Source: CAJAQL01 sp964442965 (GTDB taxonomy: Bacteria; Patescibacteriota; Minisyncoccia; UBA6257; 2-01-FULL-56-20). From it: 37,381 nucleotides of DNA. Each line of letters starts with the position of its first letter. The stretch's first letter is position 1. The DNA lies in NCBI GenBank assembly GCA_964442965.1, contig CAYUBE010000005.1, positions 1 through 37,381 of the forward strand. Reading direction: 5' to 3'. Made by a program: the position numbers and the translations under genes. Below are positions 7,682 to 16,678 of this stretch, one piece after another. Below the pieces are notes generated by a model. The model was not told the DNA's origin. It did no database searches and saw only the letters and a list, made by a program, of their open reading frames with translations.

Positions 7682-8869
7682 ATGAAGATGCAATATGCTT
7701 ACACAAACAGATATATTAGATTGATTGCCCGCACCGTGGATACCGTAGGCAAAATTTTTTTTAAGGAGAAAGCTTTGGCTGTAAGAAGGGGCGCCCCCAC
7801 GATGATTTTGGTTACGAAACTTGATCAGCTTGGAGACTGTTTTCTCATTACGCCTATTTTTGAATGCCTGAAGAGCATATTCCCACAAGCGAAGATCGAT
7901 GTGGTTTGTCAAAGGGACGCGAAGGTAATTTTCGAAAATAATCCATTCGTAAGGGATATTATCGGGTTTAATTATCCGCGTTTGTATCGCGGCAAAATGC
8001 CGGCGAGCATGAAAGATTTCCTTTCTCTCATTCGAATGGTGCGGAAGAAAAAATATAATCTTACGATTGATCTTCGTGGCGAACCATTTGCGGCACTCCT
8101 GGGATTTCTGAGTGGCGCGCGAGATAGGATCGGATTCGAGAAGGAAGAAGTCGGCGAGTTCCTCTACACCCGAAGGATTGGTTATGACCGTGCCGCCCAC
8201 GAAGCCGAGCGATTTAAGAAGGTGATATTTTCGCTAGGGGGTAGTGTTGATGCATGGAAGCCGTGCATTTATTTGACCGACGAAGAGAAGGCAACGGGTG
8301 AAAAATTCATCAGGGCATCGTCGAGTGGGGGATATGTCGTTGTACATCCGGGTTCGGGATCGCCGTGGAAGATCTGGCCAAAAGAGCGTTTTGCGGAAAT
8401 TATCCGCTTAACCCTCGAGGAGTATCCTTTTGACGTTATTTTGCTTGGCGGAAAAGATGAAAAGGACATCGGGGATTATATAACGAGCGCCGTGCATAAT
8501 GAACGTTTGAAAAATAGCGCAGGACAATGGTCGCTTCGAGAATCTTATTTTGTGATCTCGCGGGCGAAGGCGTTTTTAGGAAATGATTCGTCGCTGGCGC
8601 ATTTCGCGGGGGCTCTTGATATTCCCTCGGTTGATCTGATGAATGCCGCGGCAAATACTAATCGATGGCGAGCGCTCGGAACGAATACGATTGTCATTTT
8701 AAAAAAAGAACCCGGCCATCATTGCGGATATGGCGCATGTCCTTATCCTTGTCCCAATATGCAAGCAATAGAGGTAGAAGAAGTCCGTAAAAAATGGAAG
8801 TCGGTTTTGGAGAAGATTGGATCTCTCCGCTCCATTAAGGGTTGTCGTGGTATTGGCATCCAGCAGTGA
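7682..8869 (+). CDS. glycosyltransferase family 9 (heptosyltransferase-like)
   Basis: 395 residues, GT-B fold of the LPS heptosyltransferase family. The N-terminal domain begins ILVTKLDQLGDCFLITPIFECLK (about residues 41-63). The C-terminal domain has VVVHPGSGSPWKIWPKERFAEI, then FLGNDSSLAHFAGAL, where family 9 binds the nucleotide sugar. The extreme C-terminus has a cysteine-rich GYGACPYPCPN, a common tail in this family. It acts at the cytoplasmic membrane face on a lipid-linked acceptor in characterised relatives. The donor is unknown and need not be a heptose. A -10 box 8 bp upstream supports this start. Confidence 0.85.
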   Translation: MKMQYAYTNRYIRLIARTVDTVGKIFFKEKALAVRRGAPTMILVTKLDQLGDCFLITPIFECLKSIFPQAKIDVVCQRDAKVIFENNPFVRDIIGFNYPRLYRGKMPASMKDFLSLIRMVRKKKYNLTIDLRGEPFAALLGFLSGARDRIGFEKEEVGEFLYTRRIGYDRAAHEAERFKKVIFSLGGSVDAWKPCIYLTDEEKATGEKFIRASSSGGYVVVHPGSGSPWKIWPKERFAEIIRLTLEEYPFDVILLGGKDEKDIGDYITSAVHNERLKNSAGQWSLRESYFVISRAKAFLGNDSSLAHFAGALDIPSVDLMNAAANTNRWRALGTNTIVILKKEPGHHCGYGACPYPCPNMQAIEVEEVRKKWKSVLEKIGSLRSIKGCRGIGIQQ

Positions 8870-8919
8870 TTTCAGGTGCTGCGACGAGTAGCGCGACCTC
8901 TTGGTTTATTTGCGGTTTA

Positions 8920-8951
8920 TTGACAGATGTCATATAGTGGGCGCAGTTATT
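8920..8951 (+). promoter_or_regulatory. possible promoter of the radical SAM gene
   Basis: A perfect TTGACA at 8920-8925 is followed after 17-19 bp by a weak AT-rich -10 (near 8945-8951). The leader then carries a strong GAGGAGGT at 8992-8999. The -35 and the Shine-Dalgarno are clear; the -10 is not. Confidence 0.35.
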
Positions 8952-9007
8952 AAAAAATTATAAAATCAATAATTCAAAAAACAACCCTTTTGAGGAGGTG
9001 AGTGAAA

Positions 9008-10762
9008 ATGAGAAAGATTATTATCGTCGGGCGGCAATATTCCATAGAGCCGCTCGGAATATTGCATCTCGTGGGGCTTGCGCAAGGACTCGGCTGGAAT
9101 GTACAACTCGTTCTGGTCGAAAATTTCAATTTCCATCCATTATTTCAGATGGTGCGTTGGTGGAAGCCTGATGTCGTTGGGTTTTCGGTTTGGACAGGGT
9201 ATCACGTCCAGGCTTTCAAAGCGTGCGATGTCGTACGGAAAATGGGTGTTCCTGTTATGATTGGCGGGCCTCATGCGACATACTTTGCGGAAGAGTGCAA
9301 AAAGCATGCAGTATGGGTGATTCAAGGGGAAGGTTTTAGAAACTTTCGCCGCGTGTTGCAGGGTGAACTGGGTGCGGGGATTCATTTCGATTCAACCCGC
9401 CTCTCGGAGGGATTTCCGCCTACGGGGCGTGATCTTGTTTATAAGACCTATCCGCATCTCGCGAGCAGTCCGATTAAGAGCATTATGTGCTCCATAGGCT
9501 GCCCGTTCACTTGTTCATACTGCTATGCGCCGGTGAATAACGCTATGTATGGAGGATTCAGGCTGAGCGTCAGAAAAGTTTCTGATGTTGTCAACGAAGC
9601 TCTTTACCTTAGGGAGCACTGGCCGCTTTCCATGGTGTATTTCCAGGACGATATTTTTGGGTTCAGGCTTGATTGGCTCAAAGAATTTGTCCAGGAATGG
9701 AAAACGAAGGTCGGTGTACCTTGGCATTGCCAAATTCGCCTTGAGTTAACGCAGGACGAACGCCGCCTCGATCTTTTTCGGGAGGGCGGGTGCACTGGCA
9801 TCACGGTTGCCGTGGAATCAGGAAATGAGTTTCTCCGCAGGTATGTTCTTCATCGCGAGATGTCGGATGAACTCATTATTCAAGGCATTCGAAGAATTAA
9901 GGATCGTGGATTTACGTTGCGGCTTGAACAGATTCTCGCTGTGCCGTTCAGTGACATTGCGACCGACCTCGAAACCTTGAAGCTGAATTGCGACTCAGCA
10001 CCGGAAGTGGCATGGACCTCAGTTCTCGTTCCTTATGGAGGAACAGAGATGGGGAACATTGCATCGAGATTTGGCTTTTATAATCGCGGCAACGATGCAC
10101 TTGACGAGACATTTTTTAATCGAAGTGTTCTGCGTCATGTGATGGGCGGTCCGAGCTCGATTGAATTTCTCATCAGGTCGCTCATAGAGAAAGGAGAAGT
10201 TGGCCGCAATCCACTTATCGAAGACTTGGAGGCAAAAAACCATACGGGAAATATCGCAAACCTGTATCGTGCTGGTTCCTCGAAGCCGGTGGGTACCTTT
10301 CAGTATCTTTCTCGGAAGGACAACGATCGCTACTGCGATCAAACAGTCATCCTCCAGAGGATATTTGATTGGTTCTCAAAGGTCCCTGAAGGGTATAGGC
10401 TCGCCAAGAATTTTGTTTCTCTGCCCAGCAGTTTTTGGACATGGGACACGCTGGGTGGGCTAACTAAATCTCATCTTGCCCGTTTAGGGTATTCAGGAAA
10501 GATGGCCGTTTGGGAAACTGAATTGGCGCATGCGCTTGGATATGCGTCCGTTAACGAACTCCCCGCAGTGCTTCAGGCTAATCCTCATTACTTTACCTTC
10601 TTGCCATCGGGTGACCGATTGGCAGAAGAAATGGTTGATGTCTTAGCTGAAGAAGATCAGCAAGAATTATTTCGTCGCCTAGGGAATGCGACGAGGCATT
10701 GGGTATACGACCACCTTTTGTATCGGGTGGCACCATCCAATCCTCCCATTGCCCAGCTATAA
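9008..10762 (+). CDS. B12-binding-domain radical SAM protein
   Basis: 584 residues. N-terminal cobalamin-binding-like Rossmann domain (residues 1-130: IIIVGRQY, WWKPDVVGFSVWTG, MIGGPHATYF, IQGEG). A radical SAM core follows, with the 4Fe-4S motif CPFTCSYC (Cys residues near 162-169). A third, unrecognised C-terminal region runs from about 400 to 584. The GTG at 9002 is only 3 nt from the Shine-Dalgarno, while the ATG at 9008 is about 9 nt from AGGAGG, so 9008 is taken. This is one of the few genes here with a strong ribosome binding site. It lies between two GT9 genes and ends in its own terminator. Class B radical SAM enzymes methylate or rearrange carbon centres; lipid or glycan modification is plausible. 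The substrate is unknown. Confidence 0.85.
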   Translation: MRKIIIVGRQYSIEPLGILHLVGLAQGLGWNVQLVLVENFNFHPLFQMVRWWKPDVVGFSVWTGYHVQAFKACDVVRKMGVPVMIGGPHATYFAEECKKHAVWVIQGEGFRNFRRVLQGELGAGIHFDSTRLSEGFPPTGRDLVYKTYPHLASSPIKSIMCSIGCPFTCSYCYAPVNNAMYGGFRLSVRKVSDVVNEALYLREHWPLSMVYFQDDIFGFRLDWLKEFVQEWKTKVGVPWHCQIRLELTQDERRLDLFREGGCTGITVAVESGNEFLRRYVLHREMSDELIIQGIRRIKDRGFTLRLEQILAVPFSDIATDLETLKLNCDSAPEVAWTSVLVPYGGTEMGNIASRFGFYNRGNDALDETFFNRSVLRHVMGGPSSIEFLIRSLIEKGEVGRNPLIEDLEAKNHTGNIANLYRAGSSKPVGTFQYLSRKDNDRYCDQTVILQRIFDWFSKVPEGYRLAKNFVSLPSSFWTWDTLGGLTKSHLARLGYSGKMAVWETELAHALGYASVNELPAVLQANPHYFTFLPSGDRLAEEMVDVLAEEDQQELFRRLGNATRHWVYDHLLYRVAPSNPPIAQL

Positions 10763-10773
10763 TTACTTTCAGT

Positions 10774-10806
10774 AATCCGCCATAATTATGTGGCGGATTT
10801 TTTTTA
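10774..10806 (+). terminator. rho-independent terminator after the radical SAM gene
   Basis: AATCCGCCA at 10774-10782 pairs with TGGCGGATT at 10791-10799, followed by a run of T to about 10805. Confidence 0.9.
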
Positions 10807-10860
10807 AGAAAGATTTTGTTGTTTCTTGCGTGGCTATAAAAAAGATGTCATCATAAATTC

Positions 10861-12033
10861 ATGATTTTTAAAAAACACAAGAGACTTCTGCAAAAGTTCT
10901 TGGGAAACATCGTCCGGCCGCGGTTTGGGTGGCAGAAACAGTTCACGAAGTTCGCGAAGTTTTTTTATCTGCTCATCGAGTGGCCATTCGAACTGTTAGG
11001 GGATATTCTCTTTTTCGGGAAGAGGACAGGAAAGACCGGCGTAAAAAATCCGCGCCGGATATTGATCGTAAAAATCGACCAGTTCGGCGATGTGCTTTTT
11101 TCCACATTTCTTTTGCCGATCATCAAGAAAAAATATCCCGACATAGAGATCGATTATCTCGTGAATCCCAAGACAAAAGTGCTTCTGGAAAAAAATCCGC
11201 ATGTTGCCAACATCTATCTCTGGGAAGATGTTTTTTTGCTCGCGCTTTTGGGTCGGGAAAAAAGTAGGAGCGGCGGTTTTCGTGAGATCAGAAAGAAAAA
11301 TCGCGAGACCCTGCGGGCGCTCCGCGCACGGCGGTACGACGCCGTGATCAATACGCGTTCCTATCCGCCGAGTTCGAATATCCCGTGGCGTCGGTTGGGG
11401 CGCGCGCTGATCGCCTTTGATATTTCCGAACAAAGCTTCCTTGCAGATTATTGGGCCGACTATGACCTTAACGGGGAGGAATGGAAAAATTATCTGAATC
11501 TTTTGGTGCCGCTTGGCATCGATAAGGCTTCAGCCGATTTTCACGAGGAATTCTACAATTTTGGAAAAAATCCCATGGCAGAAAAAGGAGTTTATGCCGT
11601 CATTTCGCCGGTTTCTTTTGATAGGGATCGCCAGTGGGGCGGCGATAACTGGAAAGAACTCATTGCAAGCATCGTGAAGCAGGGATATCGCGTGGCAATA
11701 ACGGGCATGAGGGATCAAGAGCAATATATCCGACAGATCCTCCCTGCAGAGCAAGAGAATATTTTCGTGTTCACCACGCTTTCAATTCCTGATTTCGGAG
11801 CGCTCATGAAGGGAGCTGCATTTTTTGTGGGGATCGAATCGTTTCCTGCACACCTTGCGCTCGCGTGCGGCACGAAGGAATTTGCACTTGTTTTTAATGA
11901 AATCTATTATCTCAAGGGTTATTCCCGCGAGAGTTTCCTGATCGATGCGCGCAGTATGCTGCCGGTTCTGGAGAACTTGCGGTTGTTGAATGCGAAATCC
12001 ACGTCCGTCGCGGATATCGAAAAAGCCATGTGA
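10861..12033 (+). CDS. glycosyltransferase family 9 (second copy)
   Basis: 390 residues. After a basic, hydrophobic N-terminal stretch (residues 1-55, with FFYLLIEWPFELLGDILFF, likely membrane contact), the GT9 start RILIVKIDQFGDVLFSTFLLPIIKK appears at about residue 62. The C-terminal domain has YAVISPVSFDRDRQWGGDNWKELI and FFVGIESFPAHLALACG, the usual nucleotide-sugar site. It is divergent from the copy at 7682-8869 and lacks its Cys-rich tail, so this is not a recent duplication. Its 3' end is immediately followed by the palindromic element at 12035, which may have separated the gene from its original terminator. Donor unknown. Confidence 0.82.
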   Translation: MIFKKHKRLLQKFLGNIVRPRFGWQKQFTKFAKFFYLLIEWPFELLGDILFFGKRTGKTGVKNPRRILIVKIDQFGDVLFSTFLLPIIKKKYPDIEIDYLVNPKTKVLLEKNPHVANIYLWEDVFLLALLGREKSRSGGFREIRKKNRETLRALRARRYDAVINTRSYPPSSNIPWRRLGRALIAFDISEQSFLADYWADYDLNGEEWKNYLNLLVPLGIDKASADFHEEFYNFGKNPMAEKGVYAVISPVSFDRDRQWGGDNWKELIASIVKQGYRVAITGMRDQEQYIRQILPAEQENIFVFTTLSIPDFGALMKGAAFFVGIESFPAHLALACGTKEFALVFNEIYYLKGYSRESFLIDARSMLPVLENLRLLNAKSTSVADIEKAM

Positions 12034-12034
12034 A

Positions 12035-12310
12035 CTAGAACCTATCTCAAAAATACTCCAGCCCGCGTTGCAAGCCAATTCTGTCCGAACGCAAGGCGCA
12101 ACGAGGAGACAGTAGCAGGGCTACGGCTCCGAGGAAGCAACGCCGCGCTCGGACAGAATTGGCTGCAACCCTTCGGGATCGGGCTTATATGCATCATGGC
12201 CGCGTTGCTGCGGACTCGTCGTATCCATCGGATACGCCTTCGCCCTTGCGCCTTGCCATGATGCATATGAGCCAAGATCGCGGACGGAGTATTTTTGAGA
12301 TAGGTTCTAG
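12035..12310. mobile_element. MITE-like palindromic element with 25-bp terminal inverted repeats
   Basis: A 276-bp unit bounded by perfect 25-bp inverted repeats (12035-12059 and 12286-12310, outer ends CTAGAACCTATC). Inside are two further perfect hairpins: 12073-12088 with 12149-12164 (16 bp), and 12187-12200 with 12255-12268 (14 bp). It has no credible transposase. The element starts 2 bp after the stop codon of the GT9 gene and is richer in GC than its flanks. The self-complementary CTAG at both ends could be a target duplication but cannot be told from the repeat itself. Probably a non-autonomous mobile repeat; the family is not recognised. Confidence 0.75.
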
Positions 12311-12408
12311 GTTCTCTTTGTTCATTCAATTGGATGAACAAAGAGTTTAAGGGGAGATTTGCTCCACCTGAAGTGAAATCCCCGCGCTTCAACCCGGGAA
12401 TTCACTTT
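12311..12408. repeat. stem-loops between the palindromic element and the flippase gene
   Basis: A 12-bp perfect hairpin (12314-12325 with 12334-12345, loop TCAATTGG) may be the displaced terminator of the upstream GT9 gene. A second, imperfect stem (GTGAAATCCC near 12369 with GGGAATTCAC, ending near 12402) lies next to the end of the flippase gene. No T-run follows either, so termination is uncertain. Confidence 0.4.
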
Positions 12409-13887
12409 CTATGCTTCCATCTCCACGGCACCGAGCCCCGTGATCTTTTTTATCTCGGAGAGCAGAGATTCTTTGAAAAAGAGAAGAGCCGCACCATAAG
12501 CAATGCCGGAGATGATGATATTGAGGATGATGTTTATGCCCGCGGAGGAAAGCAAGGCGGTTACGGCTGCCATCAGGGCTCCTGCAACAACAATTTTTCT
12601 CAGGCGTGGAAGGATATGGAATCGGTTCAGCTTATTCATGGCGTACCACAAATAGGAGTTGCTGAGTATCTGTGCGATGAGCGTGGCGACCGCTGAACCT
12701 GCGATGCCCCAGCGGGGAATGAGGAGAAGATCGAAGAGGACATTTCCGAAGCCGCCGATGGCGGAAGAGATGATCAAACTTTTCTGATGATCGTAGGCGA
12801 AGATGGCGTTTGCGATGACGCCTCCGGCGTAGTCAAAAGAAAGCGTCAGCATAAGGATCGAAAAAGCGACTCCGCCAGTGGTGTATGCCGAACCGAAGAC
12901 GAGCCGCATGATGCCGCCTCCAAGGATCGCGCCGCCGAGAGATAGCGGAACGGCCACCAGGAAGATGAGCGAGACGGTTCGCTCCAGCGCGAACCGAAAT
13001 TTTTCCGGATCACGTTTCGCGAGGCGCGCAAAAATAGGGAGTGTGCTCAACTGGATGATCGAGGGGACGATATACAGCACTTGGACGATGCGGATTGCGG
13101 CTGCATAAATGCCGACCTCCGCTGCGCTTCGCATCCAACTGATGACGAGAATATCGGTATTGGTGAGGAGCGCGCCCAGGGCGCCAGTTATTGCGAACGG
13201 CCATGCTGTCTGTAAAATGGCGATCATGCGTTTCGCAGACGCGCCGGACAATATTTTTCCGAAACTTTTCCGCAAGAGCCATACCGCGACTAAGGCACCG
13301 ACTGCCGTGCCGGCGACGTAGGCGCTCGTGAATGCAAGTGGCGTCGTCGCAAATTTTAAAAAGATAAATCCGAAGATGACGACGCCGAGGCTTGTCGAAA
13401 GGAATGCGGCGGCATCCCATTGCATTTTTTCTTCGGCACGGAAGAGCGACGAAAGAAATTCCCGCGTGCTGTCAAAAATAATGATCAGGGCCACCAAGGG
13501 GAGAAGTATCTTCGCGCCAGGGAGCGTGGAAAAGAGGGGAGCTATGGTTACGACAATGACGACGCTTGCCGCGATCATGACAGCCTTCATAATGAGCGTC
13601 GTTGAAAAGAGGGATTTTCGTTCTTGGGGCGTTGCTTTTGCTCCTTCGCGGATCAGGACGGAGTTGATGCCGGGATCAACAAAGAGCGTGAAAAATCCCG
13701 CCAGGGTTACGGCGTATGAAAAGACGCCGTAACCGGCGGCGCCGAGGACGCGCGCGCCGTAGATGACGATGACGGCCTTAATGATGCGTCCCCCGAAGTT
13801 TGAGATGGAAAGCCAAACGGTGTTTTTTGCGACCGTCTGCGACGAAGTCTTATTCTCGGAAAGGAAAGATTTTATTTTCTGCCACAT
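12409..13887 (-). CDS. Wzx/MATE-type polysaccharide flippase
   Basis: About 492 residues with 12 or more predicted membrane segments, for example AVIVIYGARVLGAAGYGVFSYAVT, AVMIAASVVIVVTIAPLF and ILVISWMRSAAEVGIYAAAIRIVQV. The pattern (SNFGGRIIKA near the start, a G-x-G-x-F/Y-S-Y-A repeat) matches polysaccharide biosynthesis flippases of the MVF/MATE superfamily. It likely moves a lipid-linked glycan across the inner membrane, completing the glycan region. The reading frame is open far upstream (to 14682), but that part runs antisense to the DUF4012 gene and shows no membrane pattern. The start is put at 13887 (ATG, MWQKIKSF); 13908 is an alternative seven codons upstream. Confidence 0.82.
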   Translation of the reverse strand: MWQKIKSFLSENKTSSQTVAKNTVWLSISNFGGRIIKAVIVIYGARVLGAAGYGVFSYAVTLAGFFTLFVDPGINSVLIREGAKATPQERKSLFSTTLIMKAVMIAASVVIVVTIAPLFSTLPGAKILLPLVALIIIFDSTREFLSSLFRAEEKMQWDAAAFLSTSLGVVIFGFIFLKFATTPLAFTSAYVAGTAVGALVAVWLLRKSFGKILSGASAKRMIAILQTAWPFAITGALGALLTNTDILVISWMRSAAEVGIYAAAIRIVQVLYIVPSIIQLSTLPIFARLAKRDPEKFRFALERTVSLIFLVAVPLSLGGAILGGGIMRLVFGSAYTTGGVAFSILMLTLSFDYAGGVIANAIFAYDHQKSLIISSAIGGFGNVLFDLLLIPRWGIAGSAVATLIAQILSNSYLWYAMNKLNRFHILPRLRKIVVAGALMAAVTALLSSAGINIILNIIISGIAYGAALLFFKESLLSEIKKITGLGAVEMEA

Positions 13888-13995
13888 GGGATGGATGCAC
13901 GATACCATTACCTTATCGTAAAAAAGCCGGTTCGTAAATGCGATATCCGCAGGGAGATCGGCGAAAAGGTTTTTGCCCCCTAGCCTATTTCCCGG

Positions 13996-16092
13996 ATGAG
14001 TTTTAAGATGAAGCATATGCGTCGCCATAAGGAAAAAGAGACACCGATTCCCTTGCCACCGAAGAAGGTGAGGGAAATAAAACCTCCCAGGAAGGGATTT
14101 TTCAAAAACCTTTCGCCGGCTACCGTTATGAAGCGAGAGGAAGTTGACGAAAAAGAGCCACGCCTGCCACGGAGCATCTGGTGGGGCATCGTCGGAATTC
14201 TGGCTCTCTTTATGCTCGGATTTATTATTTCTTTTTTTGTTCTGAGGCGGAACGTCTCGAACGAGATTTCCTCGCGCGCCAGCTTGTTCCGCGCCGGCGT
14301 CTCCGACCTGGAGAACGGGGATCCGTCGCTTGCGGCGCGGCAGTTTTCCTCGCTGTCCGAGAATACGGACGGACTTACGCCCTTTGTAAATTGGCTGGGA
14401 TTTCTCTTTAGGGGGAGTGTCGGAACCGTCACGGCTTTCACGGACGCGACGAAACAATTCGCTGCGCTGTCGGAGGAGGTGACGGCGCTTGAAGGTGATG
14501 CTTTTAAGCTGTGGTCCGGCGCGGCGGGTTCCGATTTTATTTCCCATCTTAAGAGCTTGCGCGCCACGCTCGCTGCCATTGCTTCCGACGGCAATGAGCT
14601 TTCCTCCGTACCATCCTTCGGCAATTTGCTGGGAGAAGGGAACAGCTATCTTGCGCTTCAGACCCAGTCGGAGGGCACCCAAAAATTTCTTGATGCTTTT
14701 ATTCCGTGGCTATCAGCACCCTCGCCGCATCATATTCTCGTGATGCTGCAGAATCCGTCGGAAATACGGCCAGCCGGTGGTTTGCTTGGAAGCTATGCAG
14801 ACGTTACGGCCGCGAGCGGCACCATCACCAATATTTCGGTGCATGATATTGCAGATGTCGACACTGCCTTCGCGCGAAACGTCGTCCCGCCGAAGCCGCT
14901 CCAGCTCGAGGTGTCGCGTTGGCGGCCGGCGGACGCCAATTGGTTTTTTGATTTTCCGACCTCGGCATCGGAGACGATGGCGTTCTTCAATGAGTCGAAT
15001 CTTTATGCCGACGCAACGGCTGCCACCACAACATTTGAACATTCCAGCACTACCATGCCATCCGCTCCTTATTTCGACGCAGCGATCGCGGTGTCGCCGA
15101 AGGTGGTACAGGACTTGCTCTCGGTGACCGGTCCGATCACGGTTTCGAGCACTAAAACGACATTCACTTCGGATAATTTTCTGGTGCAGATTCAGAAGAT
15201 TGTGCAGGCGGGGCAGGCATCCTCGGCGACCTATCCTAAACAGGTGCTCCGCGATCTGATGACCAGGATTTCCGCGCAACTCGCGTCTTCGACCGATGCG
15301 GATCGGCAGAGCATCGTCACTATGGCGTCGGATTGGGTGGCTAAGAAGGATGTCATGGCTTATGCGAGCGATCCGAATATAGAGAGTTTCCTCGAATCAT
15401 ATGGCGCCGGCGGTGATGTCTACGCCCTGCCGCAGAATTTCAATGGCGATTATCTCGCACTCGTCGATGCAAACGTGAACGGCGGAAAGTCCGATCTTTC
15501 GGTCGCCGAGAAGGTGACGTGGATCAGCCAGATAGGTGCCGATGGGACGCTCACTGATAGCTTGACGATTAATCGGAAACATAACGGCAATACGAGTCCC
15601 TACTGGTGGTATAAAACACAGAATCAAGTTTATTTCCAGATATTCACGCCGCCGGACAGCTCGCTCACGAATGAGAGCGGCGGCTTGCAGGAAAAGATCT
15701 ATCCGAAGGTTAATTACAGGGCAAGCGGCTATTCGACCGATCCTCTGGTTCTGGGCATCGAGTCGAGCACGCAGGCGCTCTTTAGCTATCCCGCCGTGGC
15801 GGAGCACCAAGAGGACGGTAAAATGGTCTTTGCGACGTGGTCGGTTGTGAAGGCTGGTTCATCGGCGCAATTGTCATTCGGTTATACCCATCAGGCCTTT
15901 GTCCCGCCTGCTTCCGGCGTCGTTTACCAGTTTGTCTTTGAAAAGCAAGCCGGTACCAATCGCACCTATTCTTTCGAAGTCGACGCACCGCTTGGCTATC
16001 AATTCGCCGAAACTAACTTGCCGTCGTGGACCTATCAATCAGACGATCTTCCCGGCCGGATGATTGTAGATCTGACGCTCGAGAAGATATAA
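13996..16092 (+). CDS. DUF4012 domain-containing membrane protein
   Basis: 698 residues. A basic, Pro-rich cytoplasmic N-terminus (1-58) is followed by one membrane segment (about residues 61-83, WWGIVGILALFMLGFIISFF) and a large outside domain. The DUF4012 signature ILVMLQNPSEIRPAGGLLGS lies at about residues 249-268, followed by the family's GTITNISVHDIADVD. DUF4012 proteins are widespread in CPR bacteria and some actinobacteria and are often near surface-glycan genes; their function is not established. It is divergent from the flippase (108-bp gap) and convergent with hicA. In-frame ATGs at 14008 and 14017 are alternative starts. Confidence 0.82.
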   Translation: MSFKMKHMRRHKEKETPIPLPPKKVREIKPPRKGFFKNLSPATVMKREEVDEKEPRLPRSIWWGIVGILALFMLGFIISFFVLRRNVSNEISSRASLFRAGVSDLENGDPSLAARQFSSLSENTDGLTPFVNWLGFLFRGSVGTVTAFTDATKQFAALSEEVTALEGDAFKLWSGAAGSDFISHLKSLRATLAAIASDGNELSSVPSFGNLLGEGNSYLALQTQSEGTQKFLDAFIPWLSAPSPHHILVMLQNPSEIRPAGGLLGSYADVTAASGTITNISVHDIADVDTAFARNVVPPKPLQLEVSRWRPADANWFFDFPTSASETMAFFNESNLYADATAATTTFEHSSTTMPSAPYFDAAIAVSPKVVQDLLSVTGPITVSSTKTTFTSDNFLVQIQKIVQAGQASSATYPKQVLRDLMTRISAQLASSTDADRQSIVTMASDWVAKKDVMAYASDPNIESFLESYGAGGDVYALPQNFNGDYLALVDANVNGGKSDLSVAEKVTWISQIGADGTLTDSLTINRKHNGNTSPYWWYKTQNQVYFQIFTPPDSSLTNESGGLQEKIYPKVNYRASGYSTDPLVLGIESSTQALFSYPAVAEHQEDGKMVFATWSVVKAGSSAQLSFGYTHQAFVPPASGVVYQFVFEKQAGTNRTYSFEVDAPLGYQFAETNLPSWTYQSDDLPGRMIVDLTLEKI

Positions 16093-16106
16093 AAATCATA
16101 GCCGTT

Positions 16107-16298
16107 TCATTTTTTTGCCCTGGGGATTCCTAGATCTTTGCAGATTTTCTCTGTTAGCAGATCAGGAACTTCCGAATGCCGTGGCACGGTGGAAGTTCTA
16201 TCATTTTGTGGGTTATGGAAAACGGAATGCCGTGCGCCTTCACGGGACAGAAAACAACCGTTCAAAGCAAGATGACGGATCAACTTGGTACGCTTCAT
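16107..16298 (-). CDS. hicA: HicA-type toxin (mRNA interferase)
   Basis: 63 residues. The double-stranded-RNA-binding-like HicA fold is suggested by KRTKLIRHLALNGCFLSREGARHSVFHNP, which carries the G..xxReGaRHxxF catalytic-His pattern (H23), and by the C-terminal VPDLLTEKICKDLGIPRAKK, typical of HicA. HicA cleaves mRNA and is held inactive by HicB. It follows hicB by 3 bp on the same strand, the hicB-hicA order found in some systems. It is 14 bp from the convergent DUF4012 gene end. Confidence 0.78.
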   Translation of the reverse strand: MKRTKLIRHLALNGCFLSREGARHSVFHNPQNDRTSTVPRHSEVPDLLTEKICKDLGIPRAKK

Positions 16299-16301
16299 GC
16301 T

Positions 16302-16574
16302 CTACGAGGTCACGATGATAATTTTCTCACGCCGTGCTTTTGTGTTGCGGCGCCCGGAGATGAGCCGATTTTCTTCAAGGATGAGCGATAACGCCTCGTG
16401 AAGATTTTCTTTCGCTTCTTCAAAGTTCCGGCCCTGCGCGTTTACGCCCGGAATTTCTTCGATCCACGCGAGGGTCCATCGTCCTTTTTTGGTGAATACA
16501 CCGGTATAGATTTGTTTTGGCATGACCTCAGTATATGCCGCCGAGTTATTTCCGACAATTATTTTTGTTTTCAT
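16302..16574 (-). CDS. hicB: HicB-type antitoxin
   Basis: 90 residues. The core KQIYTGVFTKKGRWTLAWIEEIPGVNAQGRNFEEAKENLHEALSL is the HicB partial RNase H-like fold; no C-terminal DNA-binding domain is obvious in the remaining basic tail. The ATG at 16574 is favoured by a TGG-TACGAT extended -10 six bp upstream. An internal ATG at 16523 would start right at the conserved domain but has a GAGGT only 1 nt away, too close to act as a ribosome site. The first 17 residues are therefore an N-terminal extension of uncertain reality. Confidence 0.75.
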   Translation of the reverse strand: MKTKIIVGNNSAAYTEVMPKQIYTGVFTKKGRWTLAWIEEIPGVNAQGRNFEEAKENLHEALSLILEENRLISGRRNTKARREKIIIVTS

Positions 16575-16580
16575 GAAATT

Positions 16581-16589
16581 ATCGTACCA
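16581..16589 (-). promoter_or_regulatory. extended -10 of hicBA
   Basis: Minus-strand TGG-TACGAT with the -10 six bp before the ATG at 16574. Same spacing as at recA and murB. No good -35 is seen. Confidence 0.4.
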
Positions 16590-16641
16590 GATGAAAGATT
16601 AAAACTATATTAAATGATTGATGTTGGGCGAGAACCAAAAA

Positions 16642-16670
16642 ATGACAGATAAGTCCTCGTACGCTATGCT
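16642..16670 (+). promoter_or_regulatory. lepA promoter
   Basis: ATGACA (16642-16647), 17-bp spacer, TATGCT (16665-16670), then 8 bp to the ATG at 16679. Predicts a leaderless lepA mRNA. Confidence 0.5.
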
Positions 16671-16678
16671 ATTCGCAT

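Noticed and set aside
7565..8200. A 211-codon minus-strand open frame.
   Set aside because: It lies antisense to the GT9 gene, whose motifs are clear, and shows no family pattern.
13888..14682. A 265-codon upstream extension of the flippase reading frame.
   Set aside because: It is antisense to the DUF4012 gene, lacks membrane pattern, and flippases of this family start near MWQKIKSF at 13887.
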